DNA of 64,000 bases. Source: Sphingomonas sp. UV9. Lineage in GTDB: Bacteria; Pseudomonadota; Alphaproteobacteria; Sphingomonadales; Sphingomonadaceae. The translations under genes and the position numbers were made by a program. This document shows positions 26,607-34,513 of the stretch, piece after piece (the first letter of the stretch is position 1; the number at the start of each line of letters is the position of its first letter). The stretch spans positions 1,116,001-1,180,000 of the forward strand of contig NZ_SCIN01000002.1 of the NCBI RefSeq assembly GCF_004101245.1. Reading direction: 5' to 3'. The notes under the pieces were generated by a model, which was not told where the DNA came from, did no database searches, and saw only the letters and a list, made by a program, of their open reading frames with translations.

Positions 26607-27569
26607 ATGGCCGCGATTCAATTGCTGGGGCAATGCGCGGTCGGTGGTATGAGCCAGGACGGCGCGCCGCTCCGGATTGAGCGACAGGAGCAGGCCCTGC
26701 TGACCTATTTGCTGCTCCATGAAAAAGCGCCGGTACACCGCGAACGCCTGATCGAAACCCTTTGGCCGGAGCGTCCGCCCGAAAATGGCTGCCGTTGCCT
26801 CAGTACGGCAATCTGGCGTCTCCACAAAACCATGACGCCCGACGCGGGCATCCGGATCGAAACCTCGCGCGCGGGATGGCTGAGGCTGCGGATCGAGGAC
26901 AGCGTGACGGTCGATCTGTGGGAGTTCCGACGATGTTCCGCCGAGGCCTTGCATGCTCAACCCACGCTTGGAATGCGTGCCGTCGGCTTGTGCGCGCGGC
27001 TCGAGCGGGCGGTCGAACTCTATCATGGCGCGCTCTGCCCGCATCTCGATCATTCGTGGCTTGTCGAGGCGCGGCTGGCGCTCGAGGAACAATATCTCGA
27101 CTGCCTTGCGGTGCTTGCGGGCATTCACGACGAAGTGGGCGATCACAACCGGGCGCTGGTTGGGTATCGGCAGATGCTTGCGGTCAATCGCGCCCGCGAA
27201 GATGCCCACACCAGGATGATGGAGATTTACTGGAAACTGGGATGGCGCGAGCGCGCTATCCGGCAATATGAACAGTGCGCGGCCGCGCTTCTCGCCGATC
27301 TCGACGTCACCCCCATGCCCGAGACGGAAGCGCTCTTCCGCACGATCCTCGACGGCTCTCGACGCTCCGAGTGCAAGGCGCAGGCACGGTGGGATGCTCG
27401 GGTCGACCGCCCCGCGCTGCTTGCCCGGATTGTCGCCATCCAGGCACGCATGGAACATGCTCAGACGGATCTCGTGCAGTTGTTGCAATTCGTGCATACG
27501 TGCGACGAGCCCCCGCTGCTCCCGTTCATGAGTGGACCAGATGCAGACGAGCGAGGCCTCGATTGTTGA
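26607..27569 (+). CDS. SARP-type transcriptional regulator (OmpR-like HTH + BTAD)
   Basis: 320 residues. The N-terminal winged helix (~1-95) contains LLGQCAVGG, LLTYLLLHEKAPVHRERLIE and TLWPERPP. The bacterial transcriptional activation domain (~100-250) is a tetratricopeptide-like helical array (LARLE-type ERAVELYHGALC, EDAHTRMMEIYWKLGWR). This is the DnrI/EmbR/AfsR-type organisation, typical of actinobacterial antibiotic pathway regulators and uncommon in Sphingomonas-like bacteria. It has no ATPase domain. It faces the biosynthetic operon tail to tail, overlapping the P450 gene by 44 bases. Direct repeats suited to a SARP lie before the operon's first gene (44674-44713). Confidence 0.85.
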   Translation: MAAIQLLGQCAVGGMSQDGAPLRIERQEQALLTYLLLHEKAPVHRERLIETLWPERPPENGCRCLSTAIWRLHKTMTPDAGIRIETSRAGWLRLRIEDSVTVDLWEFRRCSAEALHAQPTLGMRAVGLCARLERAVELYHGALCPHLDHSWLVEARLALEEQYLDCLAVLAGIHDEVGDHNRALVGYRQMLAVNRAREDAHTRMMEIYWKLGWRERAIRQYEQCAAALLADLDVTPMPETEALFRTILDGSRRSECKAQARWDARVDRPALLARIVAIQARMEHAQTDLVQLLQFVHTCDEPPLLPFMSGPDADERGLDC

Positions 27570-28773
27570 AATGCTCCCGCCAGCGATACCCGTCGCTACC
27601 GAGCCTGAAGGTCGGCATGGCCCGGAGCACGGCATGGACGGCGGTGGCTATTTCCAACCGTGCAAGCCTGCTGCCAAGACAGGAATGGATGCCGTGTCCG
27701 AACGCGACATGGTGGTTGTCGCGCCGATCGAGGACCAGCCGGTCGGGGGCGTGAAAGCGAGCCGGATCGCGGTTGGCTGCCCCTAGCACGAGGACGACCC
27801 GGTCGCCGCGCCGGATGTTACGACCGCGCAGTTCGAAATCGGCAGCGGCTACGCGGTCCTGGCGCATGAACGGCCCATCGTACCGCAGGAACTCCTCTAC
27901 CGCCGGCTTCATGAGTTCGGGAGCTTCGCGCAACCGCTGCGCCTCGCGCGGCTCCAGCGCGAGCGCGAGGAGCGCGTTGCCGATCATCGCACGACTGGAT
28001 TCGTGTCCGCTGAACAAGAGCAATAGCAGGGTCGAACGGACGCCGCGGGCATCAAGTCCGGCGACCTTTTGCGCAGCGAGTGCGCTGACGATGTCTTCTC
28101 TTGGCTGGCGCACGCGGAGGTCGAGCAGTCGCTTTGCCCAATCGTCGAACTGGGCGATCGCCTCCGCTGCGTTCCCGATCGCGTCGGTACTGGCGGTGCC
28201 GCGCTCGAAGAACGCCGAGAGTCGCGCGAACCAGTCGAGCAGCAGCGCATGATCCTCGCGGGGAACGCCAACGATCTCGGCGATGATGCGGACCGGGAAG
28301 GGGTGGGCAAAGTCGCCGATCAGGTCGCCACCGCCGCCCGCCGCGAAGGTTTCGGCAAGCGATGTGGCGAGCGTTTCGATTCCGGCGGCGTGTCGGCGGA
28401 CTAGCGCAGGAGTAAACCACTGGTTCAGCGCATGACGTACCGCCGTATGGGCCGGCGGATCGAGGTCGAGAGACCACGCGCATAGATAGGCGTCGATCGG
28501 TTGCAGGGCGTCGCGCAGCGCTGTGTCCAGTCGCGCGCGCGCAGCAGGACGCCGGGCGGCAGAGGACAGCAGGTCGGGTCGGTTGAGCAGCGCGTGAACC
28601 TCCTTGTACCCGGTCAGCAGCCAGCTTTTGGTAGGGTCGTGCCAGTGTATCGGGTCGGCGTATCGAAGCAGATGATAGGTTTCGTGCGGCGCGTGAAAAA
28701 TGCTCGACTGCAACAGGCCGAACACGTCCGGCTCGATCGGGCCGGTCGACCCGGCGTGCTGCGGCCGCGTCAC
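27526..28773 (-). CDS. Cytochrome P450 (last gene of the biosynthetic operon)
   Basis: 415 residues from GTG 28773, which overlaps the previous stop as GTGA; the frame extension to 29142 covers the previous gene and is rejected. Class I bacterial P450: I-helix LLLLFSGHESSRAM, ExxR-type segment AVEEFLRYDGP and heme loop FGHGIHSCLGSRLA with axial Cys365. The I-helix has the usual acid replaced in SGHES. Soluble, needing ferredoxin partners that are not encoded here. By context it performs a late oxidation of the cluster product. Confidence 0.92.
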   Translation of the reverse strand: MTRPQHAGSTGPIEPDVFGLLQSSIFHAPHETYHLLRYADPIHWHDPTKSWLLTGYKEVHALLNRPDLLSSAARRPAARARLDTALRDALQPIDAYLCAWSLDLDPPAHTAVRHALNQWFTPALVRRHAAGIETLATSLAETFAAGGGGDLIGDFAHPFPVRIIAEIVGVPREDHALLLDWFARLSAFFERGTASTDAIGNAAEAIAQFDDWAKRLLDLRVRQPREDIVSALAAQKVAGLDARGVRSTLLLLLFSGHESSRAMIGNALLALALEPREAQRLREAPELMKPAVEEFLRYDGPFMRQDRVAAADFELRGRNIRRGDRVVLVLGAANRDPARFHAPDRLVLDRRDNHHVAFGHGIHSCLGSRLARLEIATAVHAVLRAMPTFRLGSDGYRWREHFNNRGLARLHLVHS

Positions 28774-29237
28774 AAATACCCCAGCTTGTGCATGCGCTGC
28801 ATGGCGATTGCGGCGAGGTCCGGCGAGTCCGCGGTGCAGACGCCAGGTGTGTAGGTCAACGTCGCCAGGGCCTCCGGTGAAACGCCTTCGAGCAGAAGCG
28901 ACCATTCGGCAGCTACCTCGGGCTCGACATCGGCGCGTGTGGCCGTGACGAGGCGCGCGATGCCGGCGATCGAGCATTGTTCGCGGAGCGTCGCACCGCC
29001 CGGATCGAGCAGCGTAACCTCGGTGCGTCCGCGCAGCCACGCGAGATCGGGATCTAGGGTTCCTTGGCGGGGCACGAGCACGGATAGCGCCGTGCCGGGC
29101 CGCCATGCCCGGGCAAGGACCGCAGCGAAGGCCGGTGCGCAACTCGTGGTCGGCCAGTAGACGACGGTTTGCTTGAGCGTCTCGTCTTTGGCGAGAAGGA
29201 CCGCGCGCGCGATCTCTTGTCGTTGCGATTCTTCCAC
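28770..29237 (-). CDS. Orphan 155-residue protein of the biosynthetic operon
   Basis: GTG start at 29237 with GAGGTGAT upstream, nine bases after the preceding gene. Alternating alpha/beta pattern (KQTVVYWPTTSCAPAFAAVL, ALSVLVPRQG, RTEVTLLDPGGATLR) suggests a small Rossmann-like fold. The C-terminal ~45 residues change character (LTYTPGVCTADSPDLAAIAM, ending KLGYL). No motif I can assign. Two cysteines in the body and one in the tail are visible. Tight coupling to the P450 on one side and the hydrolase on the other says it belongs to the pathway. Confidence 0.75.
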   Translation of the reverse strand: MEESQRQEIARAVLLAKDETLKQTVVYWPTTSCAPAFAAVLARAWRPGTALSVLVPRQGTLDPDLAWLRGRTEVTLLDPGGATLREQCSIAGIARLVTATRADVEPEVAAEWSLLLEGVSPEALATLTYTPGVCTADSPDLAAIAMQRMHKLGYL

Positions 29238-29246
29238 GTCATCACC

Positions 29247-30074
29247 TCACCCTGGGTTCAAACCTTCTACGAGAAACACTTCGAGGACTTTGGGATGGAC
29301 GACCGGGCCGTGGCCGAGCCAGCCGTCCTCGCCGAAGAGTTCGCCGTGATCGGAGGTAACGATCACCCACGTATCGCGCGGGATCCGCGTCAGCGCCTCG
29401 CCGAGCCGCGCGTCGACATTCTCGATGCAGCGCACTTGCTTGTGCCACAACGGGCGTAGCAATTTTGGATCAAGCGGAGGCTCGGCAGCGTGGCCGCCGC
29501 TGTGGAACAGGTCCATCGTTCGCCAGACGCCATGTACGCCGGGAATCAGCGGCAGGTCGTCGTCGGTCTCTCCGGGCAGGAGGTACGGGTAGTGGGTTTC
29601 GCCGGTATTGATGAAATGGAAGACCGGACGGTCGTCGAAGTGCAAGGCGTCGAGCGCCGCGCCAATGTCGTTATGCGCGGGCAGGAGCTCGTAATGGTCG
29701 AACCCCGACGCGAGCAATGTCGCGGGGTTGAGGACCGGCATCGAGACCCGCGCTTCGCAGCGATAGCCCTTGCGCGCGAGAAATCCCGGAAGCGACAAGG
29801 AGGGGGCAAAGCAGGAAAACCCGCCGCTATCGTCCATCGCCAGTCGCTCGGGCCATTTGGCGAATTCCTGCCGATACTCGATCGAAGCGGCTGCGCCCGG
29901 TTGGCCGCGATGCGGCAAGAGGCCCATGAAGAAGCTGAGATGGCTCGGCGCCGTCCAACTCGCATAACTCCAACGGCGTTCCATCTGGCCGATCCGGTCC
30001 ATATTGGGCGTCGCGGCGGTGATCGCGGCATCCCAGCGCGCGCTGTCGAGGACGATCCACAACAGGTTACGCAT
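29247..30074 (-). CDS. Sulfatase-like alkaline-phosphatase-superfamily hydrolase
   Basis: 275 residues, shorter than typical sulfatases (450-550). Metal-site signatures at both ends: LLWIVLDSARWDAA (residues 3-16), SWTAPSHLSFFMG where the nucleophile would fall, and VTSDHGELFGEDGWLGHG near residue 245. There is no sulfatase C/S-x-P-x-R formylglycine motif; Thr or Ser in TAPSH may serve instead. No signal peptide, so it is probably cytosolic. Start ATG overlaps the BtrH-like gene stop by eight bases. Possible roles are phosphate, phosphonate or sulfate ester cleavage on a pathway intermediate. Confidence 0.8.
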   Translation of the reverse strand: MRNLLWIVLDSARWDAAITAATPNMDRIGQMERRWSYASWTAPSHLSFFMGLLPHRGQPGAAASIEYRQEFAKWPERLAMDDSGGFSCFAPSLSLPGFLARKGYRCEARVSMPVLNPATLLASGFDHYELLPAHNDIGAALDALHFDDRPVFHFINTGETHYPYLLPGETDDDLPLIPGVHGVWRTMDLFHSGGHAAEPPLDPKLLRPLWHKQVRCIENVDARLGEALTRIPRDTWVIVTSDHGELFGEDGWLGHGPVVHPKVLEVFLVEGLNPG

Positions 30075-31026
30075 GACAGGCCTCCGCCGCATAGGCAGCC
30101 GTCAGCGCCGGCAGTTCGTCGAGCACGGCAGCGCCCGCGCGGATTTCGTCGCGGGCGTATCGCTCGATATACGGGGATGGCCGGACGCACTGCTTGACCA
30201 GCAGGTCGCGGGCATGGCCGATCCGGTCGATCGCAATGGTATAGCGCGCCGCATAGTCGGCGAGGAGCGGATCGGCCAGGAAGCGCGCGGCGGAGCGGAG
30301 CAATATGCTGGTGTAGACGCGGGGCGAAAGCTCTGCGCGCAATACGAGGCTTGCCCACCGACAGGCATCCGGCCCGGCGGCCGCGCTGTCCGCCAACGCG
30401 GCGATGGCCGCCGCGCTGCCCCCTTCGGTCCGCTCGTCGCGGTGCAGCCAGGCTAATGCCGCCCGGACCCATGCCCGGTCGGTCGCGGGAGGCGCGGCGG
30501 AGAGCGACCACCAGCGCATGTCGAGCGGAACACCGGCGAACACGGGCTCGAGGCGCGGTACCAACGGCACCGTCGAACGCCGTGCCTGGCCGAGCTGTTC
30601 GATGTCCAGGCTCCCCTCCCAGGCAGGCGGCCAGCAATCGGTCACTGCGACCTTGCAGGGATCGTCGGTGGCGCGCGCGATGAGCGTTCGGCCGCTGTGC
30701 ACGCGGTTGTAGGCGGGCCGATACGGAAGATAGAAGCTGTCGACTGCGACAATTGCGCTGCCGCCGCGGTGGAACGCGGCCCGCAGACCCAGCTGCGCCG
30801 GTTCGTCGTCATGCTCGACCAGATCAATAGCGGACCGTTCGAAGAGGCGCCTGGCGACATGGGGTGACGGCAGCGCGAATTCGGCGATGGGCCCGGGATA
30901 ATATCGTCCGGCGCCTCCACAGACGCCGAGCAGTACCGCGATAGGTGCCGCCGGAAACTGCCGCCGCAGCAGCATCTCGATGTTGAACCACAAGCTGTTT
31001 ACGCCGGGCATCGTATCGTCACGCAT
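30067..31026 (-). CDS. BtrH-like (butirosin biosynthesis H, N-terminal) domain protein
   Basis: 319 residues. The N-terminal ~170 residues resemble the BtrH_N papain-like fold: a cysteine in LLGVCGGAG (residue ~30), VAVDSFYLPYRPAYNRVHSG with a histidine, and VTDC as third-residue region. The C-terminal half is helical (LLRSAARFLADPLLADYAARY). BtrH moves an acyl group from a carrier protein onto an amine in butirosin assembly. Here no acyl-carrier protein gene is visible in the cluster, so the donor is unknown. ATG 31026 overlaps the previous stop by eight bases. Confidence 0.7.
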   Translation of the reverse strand: MRDDTMPGVNSLWFNIEMLLRRQFPAAPIAVLLGVCGGAGRYYPGPIAEFALPSPHVARRLFERSAIDLVEHDDEPAQLGLRAAFHRGGSAIVAVDSFYLPYRPAYNRVHSGRTLIARATDDPCKVAVTDCWPPAWEGSLDIEQLGQARRSTVPLVPRLEPVFAGVPLDMRWWSLSAAPPATDRAWVRAALAWLHRDERTEGGSAAAIAALADSAAAGPDACRWASLVLRAELSPRVYTSILLRSAARFLADPLLADYAARYTIAIDRIGHARDLLVKQCVRPSPYIERYARDEIRAGAAVLDELPALTAAYAAEACHA

Positions 31027-31594
31027 CCTCGATCTCCCGCAACATCGAGATGGCGAGGATGTGCACCAGCGGGCTACCGGATATGTACAGCTGTCGTGCC
31101 CGGATCGGTGCCACATGGCGGGCGATGGCCCAGGCGGTGGGCAGCAACTGCCTCAATTCGTAGCCGGCCGGGTCGTCGCCGGGATAATGGAGGTGCGTCG
31201 CCACAAAACGCCGTTCCTCGGGGAGCGCCTGACCCGCGATCATCCATCCCGGCGCGATAAGATCCAGCGTGCGGGTCTCGCCGTCTCCATCGATGCGAAC
31301 GGTGAAGCGCCGCGGACCCATTTCCGCGAAGCACAGCAAGGCGATCCCGGTCGCGGTCATGTGAGGCAATCGAAGCGACTGGTCGCGCAGCTCGACATGG
31401 TCGATGCCCGCTGCGTCGGGTTGGGCGATCTCGAAACGAAGGTCTCCGACCCACAGCGGACGGCCATAGGGCATGTCCTCGGCGGGGAAGCTGTTGCCCC
31501 AGGCGTTCACCGCTCCCGCTGCTCGTTCGAAATCCCATGTCGCCGCACGCGCATTGCGGATCGGCCGCAAGTCTATCGGCGCGAAACGGGTCAT
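31019..31594 (-). CDS. Galactose-binding-like beta-sandwich protein
   Basis: 191 residues, no signal peptide. The segment WGNSFPAEDMPYGRPLWVGD with following LRFEIAQP and DHVELRDQSLRLP resembles the conserved strands of galactose-binding-like (CBM/NPCBM-type) folds, where G-N-S-F-P-A-E-x-M/L-P introduces a sugar or small-molecule site. The C-terminal part (ELRQLLPTAWAIARHVAPIR) is helical. A cytosolic protein of this kind may bind a glycosylated or polyol-like intermediate. Overlaps its neighbours by 4 and 8 bases. Fold inference is moderate; function unknown. Confidence 0.65.
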   Translation of the reverse strand: MTRFAPIDLRPIRNARAATWDFERAAGAVNAWGNSFPAEDMPYGRPLWVGDLRFEIAQPDAAGIDHVELRDQSLRLPHMTATGIALLCFAEMGPRRFTVRIDGDGETRTLDLIAPGWMIAGQALPEERRFVATHLHYPGDDPAGYELRQLLPTAWAIARHVAPIRARQLYISGSPLVHILAISMLREIEDA

Positions 31595-32523
31595 CTCAGG
31601 TCTCCAAGCCGGACGACCGTGCGAAGCGGTGGGGCCCAGCCCCAGCAGGCGCCTTGGATAGGGTCGGCCGAATGCGCGGCCTGCGGCTCGGCGACCGCGA
31701 TGGAGCGGTGCAGCAGTCGTTTGACGTCGATCGTGGCGCGGGCCGGCTGGGCGCCCGCGCTAAGGGTTTCATCGTCGCCCAGCAAAGACCATTCGAAACG
31801 GCAGGACGGACATTGCGCACCCGGCGGCGCGCCGATTTCGATGGATTCGATCAGCATCGCGGGGGACTTGCGGAAACTGCCGACGCTGCGGGTCGCCACA
31901 TGTAGATTGCCGGCCAGATCGGTAAAGCTGTCGATCGGCGGCGTCGCAAACTGATCGAGGCGCGAGAGAAAGTGGCCCATTTCCTCGACATCGTCGGCGC
32001 GGGCCGAAAACAGGGCGAGGTCGCGCATTGGATGAGGGGATGCGGCGGTATGCCGGATTTGCAGCCCTGACCCGTCGAGCAGGGCCCGCCCATGATCGGG
32101 TCCTCCAGCCAGATAGAGTGCGAGGTCGTGCACCGCGGACGGCGCGAGGAGGATGCGAAGATCGCGCAAATGCGCCGGCATCTGGTCCCAGTCTGCTTCG
32201 CCCGTCCAGGTTGCACGCGGCCAGCGCAGCGGGCTTCCCGTGCAGTGGATCGCGCCACCACCGGCGATGACGGTGAGGATGGGCCGACGAACATCCGGAG
32301 CCGTTTCGATGACCCCGTAATCCAGTTCCAATGTGCGCGCCCGCGCTGCCGGGAGCCGGCGCCGGAGTCGTCGTGCGAGGGCAACAGCGCGCTCGGTCAA
32401 TCTTGGCGGAGCGCGGTTCCAGCGCGAAACCTCTATGTCCGTGCCCGACCAGCCGGCCTGCAGCGTCAGCGATTCCGATTCACCCGACGCGTGTATCCGC
32501 GCAAGGGCGATGCGGCGCGTCAT
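31591..32523 (-). CDS. Degenerate TldD/PmbA-like partner subunit
   Basis: 310 residues from ATG 32523; the extension into 33048 covers tldD-like sequence and is rejected. Gene order immediately after a TldD homologue and the segment ILLAPSAVHDLALYLAG match the place and look of TldE/PmbA, the non-catalytic subunit of TldD/E metalloproteases. Similarity is weak elsewhere. The C-terminal part carries a CPSC pair (GAQCPSCRFEW, residues ~230-240) not typical of TldE. I infer a heterodimer with the TldD-like protein. Confidence 0.55.
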   Translation of the reverse strand: MTRRIALARIHASGESESLTLQAGWSGTDIEVSRWNRAPPRLTERAVALARRLRRRLPAARARTLELDYGVIETAPDVRRPILTVIAGGGAIHCTGSPLRWPRATWTGEADWDQMPAHLRDLRILLAPSAVHDLALYLAGGPDHGRALLDGSGLQIRHTAASPHPMRDLALFSARADDVEEMGHFLSRLDQFATPPIDSFTDLAGNLHVATRSVGSFRKSPAMLIESIEIGAPPGAQCPSCRFEWSLLGDDETLSAGAQPARATIDVKRLLHRSIAVAEPQAAHSADPIQGACWGWAPPLRTVVRLGDLR

Positions 32524-32528
32524 CGCGG

Positions 32529-33686
32529 TCACGCGACAAGCTCGAGCGAGGATAGTGCGATTTCCGGCGCGGTGGTCCCGACATCGAACAGGATCTGACC
32601 CGCCTTGCCGCACAGTCCGTTCGGATTGGTCTCGGCGCGGTCGCCGAAGCCGATCGCTCTCGTGAACACGTCGTTGCACGTCCTTACGCGCAGTCCCGTC
32701 ACGTAGCGGCCGGTGCGGCGCCCGCATTCGATATGCTCGGCCAGCAAGACGTGGGCGCTGACATCCCGCCCGATGCCGTGGCCGTAGGAGAGGTGATGGA
32801 CGAGCAGGCCGCGCCAAAGTCTGTCGGCCAGGACCGCGGACGAGTCCTTGCCTGCCGCGCAGACGAGATTGGACATGCGGGGCAGGGGGCGACACCAGAG
32901 TGCAGCGCGGGCATTGGCGGTCGGAAGGGTCCGCGCCTCGCTTGCCGAAGCGCGCGAATGAAGCTGTGCGATCAACACTCCGTCGCGCACGAGGTCGGTC
33001 GCGCCAATCGCATCGACGGCCTCGTCGTCGGTGGCGTACCGGGCGCATCCCGTCTCGCCGCCGGGATCGTCGGTCACCGTCAGCATGTCGCTGCCAAGCC
33101 GCGCGCCGAGCCGATGCGAGAGTCCGCCGGGTATGTCGGCCGAGGCTTCGGCGAAATGCCCGACCGCCTCATGCAGCAGCACTGCCGCAGCCTGGGTCGA
33201 AAGCAGCACCGGCGGAGCGCCAGGCGTCGCGGGTTCCGCACGCGCAAGTGCGTCCGCCAACCTTGCGATGCGACCGTGAAACAGCTCGGACTCGAGCGGA
33301 TCTGGTCCACGTCCGCTCCAGCCGATCGGCAGTTCGCGACCATTTTCGGTCGTTATGCTGCCGGTCAACGCCCAGACATCGGTCTCGCCGTGCCGTGGCG
33401 GTTCGCCATCGTATGATGTCGTTCGGCTATAACGCAGTCGCTCGTAACGCAGCGCGATCCGGTTATCGTGCGCGTGTCCTAGACGGTCCAGCGCGGCCAG
33501 CGTGCGCCGTTCGGCCGCGGCATCCGCTGTCGCACCGCGGAACGGGATCCCGCCGCGCCGATCGAGGTGGCCCGAGGTTCGAACGAGCTCGAGCGAGAAG
33601 GAGCAGGTAAATGCGGAATGGTTTGCGCCGTGCCGCGCAATCACGGTCCGCTGTCCGCGATCCCTGATTTCGAGCCCAGCGTTCAT
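32529..33686 (-). CDS. TldD-family metallopeptidase
   Basis: 385 residues, somewhat shorter than E. coli TldD (481). The zinc motif HExxxH is intact: LLHEAVGHFAEA with His172 and His177. The C-terminal LCGKAGQILFDVG corresponds to the CGKxGQ loop that supplies the cysteine ligand in TldD. TldD/E process small unfolded peptides, for example removing the microcin B17 leader and maturing other ribosomal peptides. Its presence beside radical SAM enzymes hints at a peptide substrate. TGA of the upstream oxidase gene is six bases away. Confidence 0.88.
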   Translation of the reverse strand: MNAGLEIRDRGQRTVIARHGANHSAFTCSFSLELVRTSGHLDRRGGIPFRGATADAAAERRTLAALDRLGHAHDNRIALRYERLRYSRTTSYDGEPPRHGETDVWALTGSITTENGRELPIGWSGRGPDPLESELFHGRIARLADALARAEPATPGAPPVLLSTQAAAVLLHEAVGHFAEASADIPGGLSHRLGARLGSDMLTVTDDPGGETGCARYATDDEAVDAIGATDLVRDGVLIAQLHSRASASEARTLPTANARAALWCRPLPRMSNLVCAAGKDSSAVLADRLWRGLLVHHLSYGHGIGRDVSAHVLLAEHIECGRRTGRYVTGLRVRTCNDVFTRAIGFGDRAETNPNGLCGKAGQILFDVGTTAPEIALSSLELVA

Positions 33687-33692
33687 GGCGGT

Positions 33693-34502
33693 TCAGGAAA
33701 CCAGCCGCAACGGAACGCCCGCGCGGACCAGTGCCAGTTCGCTGTGAACCCCGCTCCATAGATCGAGCCGTGCGGCGAGCGCATCGCGGGCGGCCGTCGA
33801 TGCCTCATGCCAGCGCGTGTCCTCGTCGCCGCACAGGTTCACCACCATGCGCACCGCGAGGGGCGTATGGTGATCCTCGTCGAGAGCGATGTGGCGTTCG
33901 AGATAAAGTCGCAGCAACTGCGTCTCGTCGGCGCAATCGGTGTTCAGCGCTGCCAGGATGCGGCGAAACATGTGCGGGATCGGATCTTCGCGGCCGAAGG
34001 CGAAGGCGGCGGCGATCCCGTGAACGTCGGATGCTTCGAGCAGCCGGAAGGTGCTGCCGACGAACACCTGGGCGGAAAGCGGTGCGCCGGCTAAGACGAG
34101 CGCGGATTCAACCGGTTCGCCCGTGGCGATCAGCGCCAGGAACGAGTCGATTGCCGTGCAATCGGCGCCCGTCTGCACCATCGCCCGGCGATAGAGTTCA
34201 AAATGGCTGAGATAGCCGAGTTCGCCGCAATCGTCGCTCTCCTCCTCGAGCACGATCTCGTTGATGAGGCGTGCGGCATTGGCGTCGGCCGCCGGTAGCC
34301 ACGGCGTCTCGACGCATGTGATCGATCGTTGCAGCTGCTTGAGAAGGCTCATGAAATCCCAGACCGCGAAGACGTGGCTTTCCATGAACTGGCGTAGGTC
34401 GTCGATGCTGCCGACCTGGGCATAGAGCGGGTGGTTGGCGAGCTCGCGTCGCGCCGGCTCGATCGCCTGGAGCAGTGCATGCATTCCCATCGCGCCTGAC
34501 AT
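33693..34502 (-). CDS. DUF3050 haem-oxygenase-like iron-containing redox protein
   Basis: 269 residues from ATG 34502 with AGGAAG upstream. Helical bundle of the haem-oxygenase-like di-metal oxidase type. Candidate ligands are Glu/His in MESHVFAVWDFM, Glu cluster in NEIVLEEESDD, His in LSHFELY and the C-terminal YLERHIALDEDHHTPLAVRM. DUF3050 is the closest name. Relatives in natural-product clusters (UndA, BesC, SznF) use O2 for fragmentation, N-oxygenation or desaturation; which of these applies here is unknown. Next to the PLP-decarboxylase homologue. Confidence 0.8.
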   Translation of the reverse strand: MSGAMGMHALLQAIEPARRELANHPLYAQVGSIDDLRQFMESHVFAVWDFMSLLKQLQRSITCVETPWLPAADANAARLINEIVLEEESDDCGELGYLSHFELYRRAMVQTGADCTAIDSFLALIATGEPVESALVLAGAPLSAQVFVGSTFRLLEASDVHGIAAAFAFGREDPIPHMFRRILAALNTDCADETQLLRLYLERHIALDEDHHTPLAVRMVVNLCGDEDTRWHEASTAARDALAARLDLWSGVHSELALVRAGVPLRLVS

Positions 34503-34513
34503 GATGACTTCCT

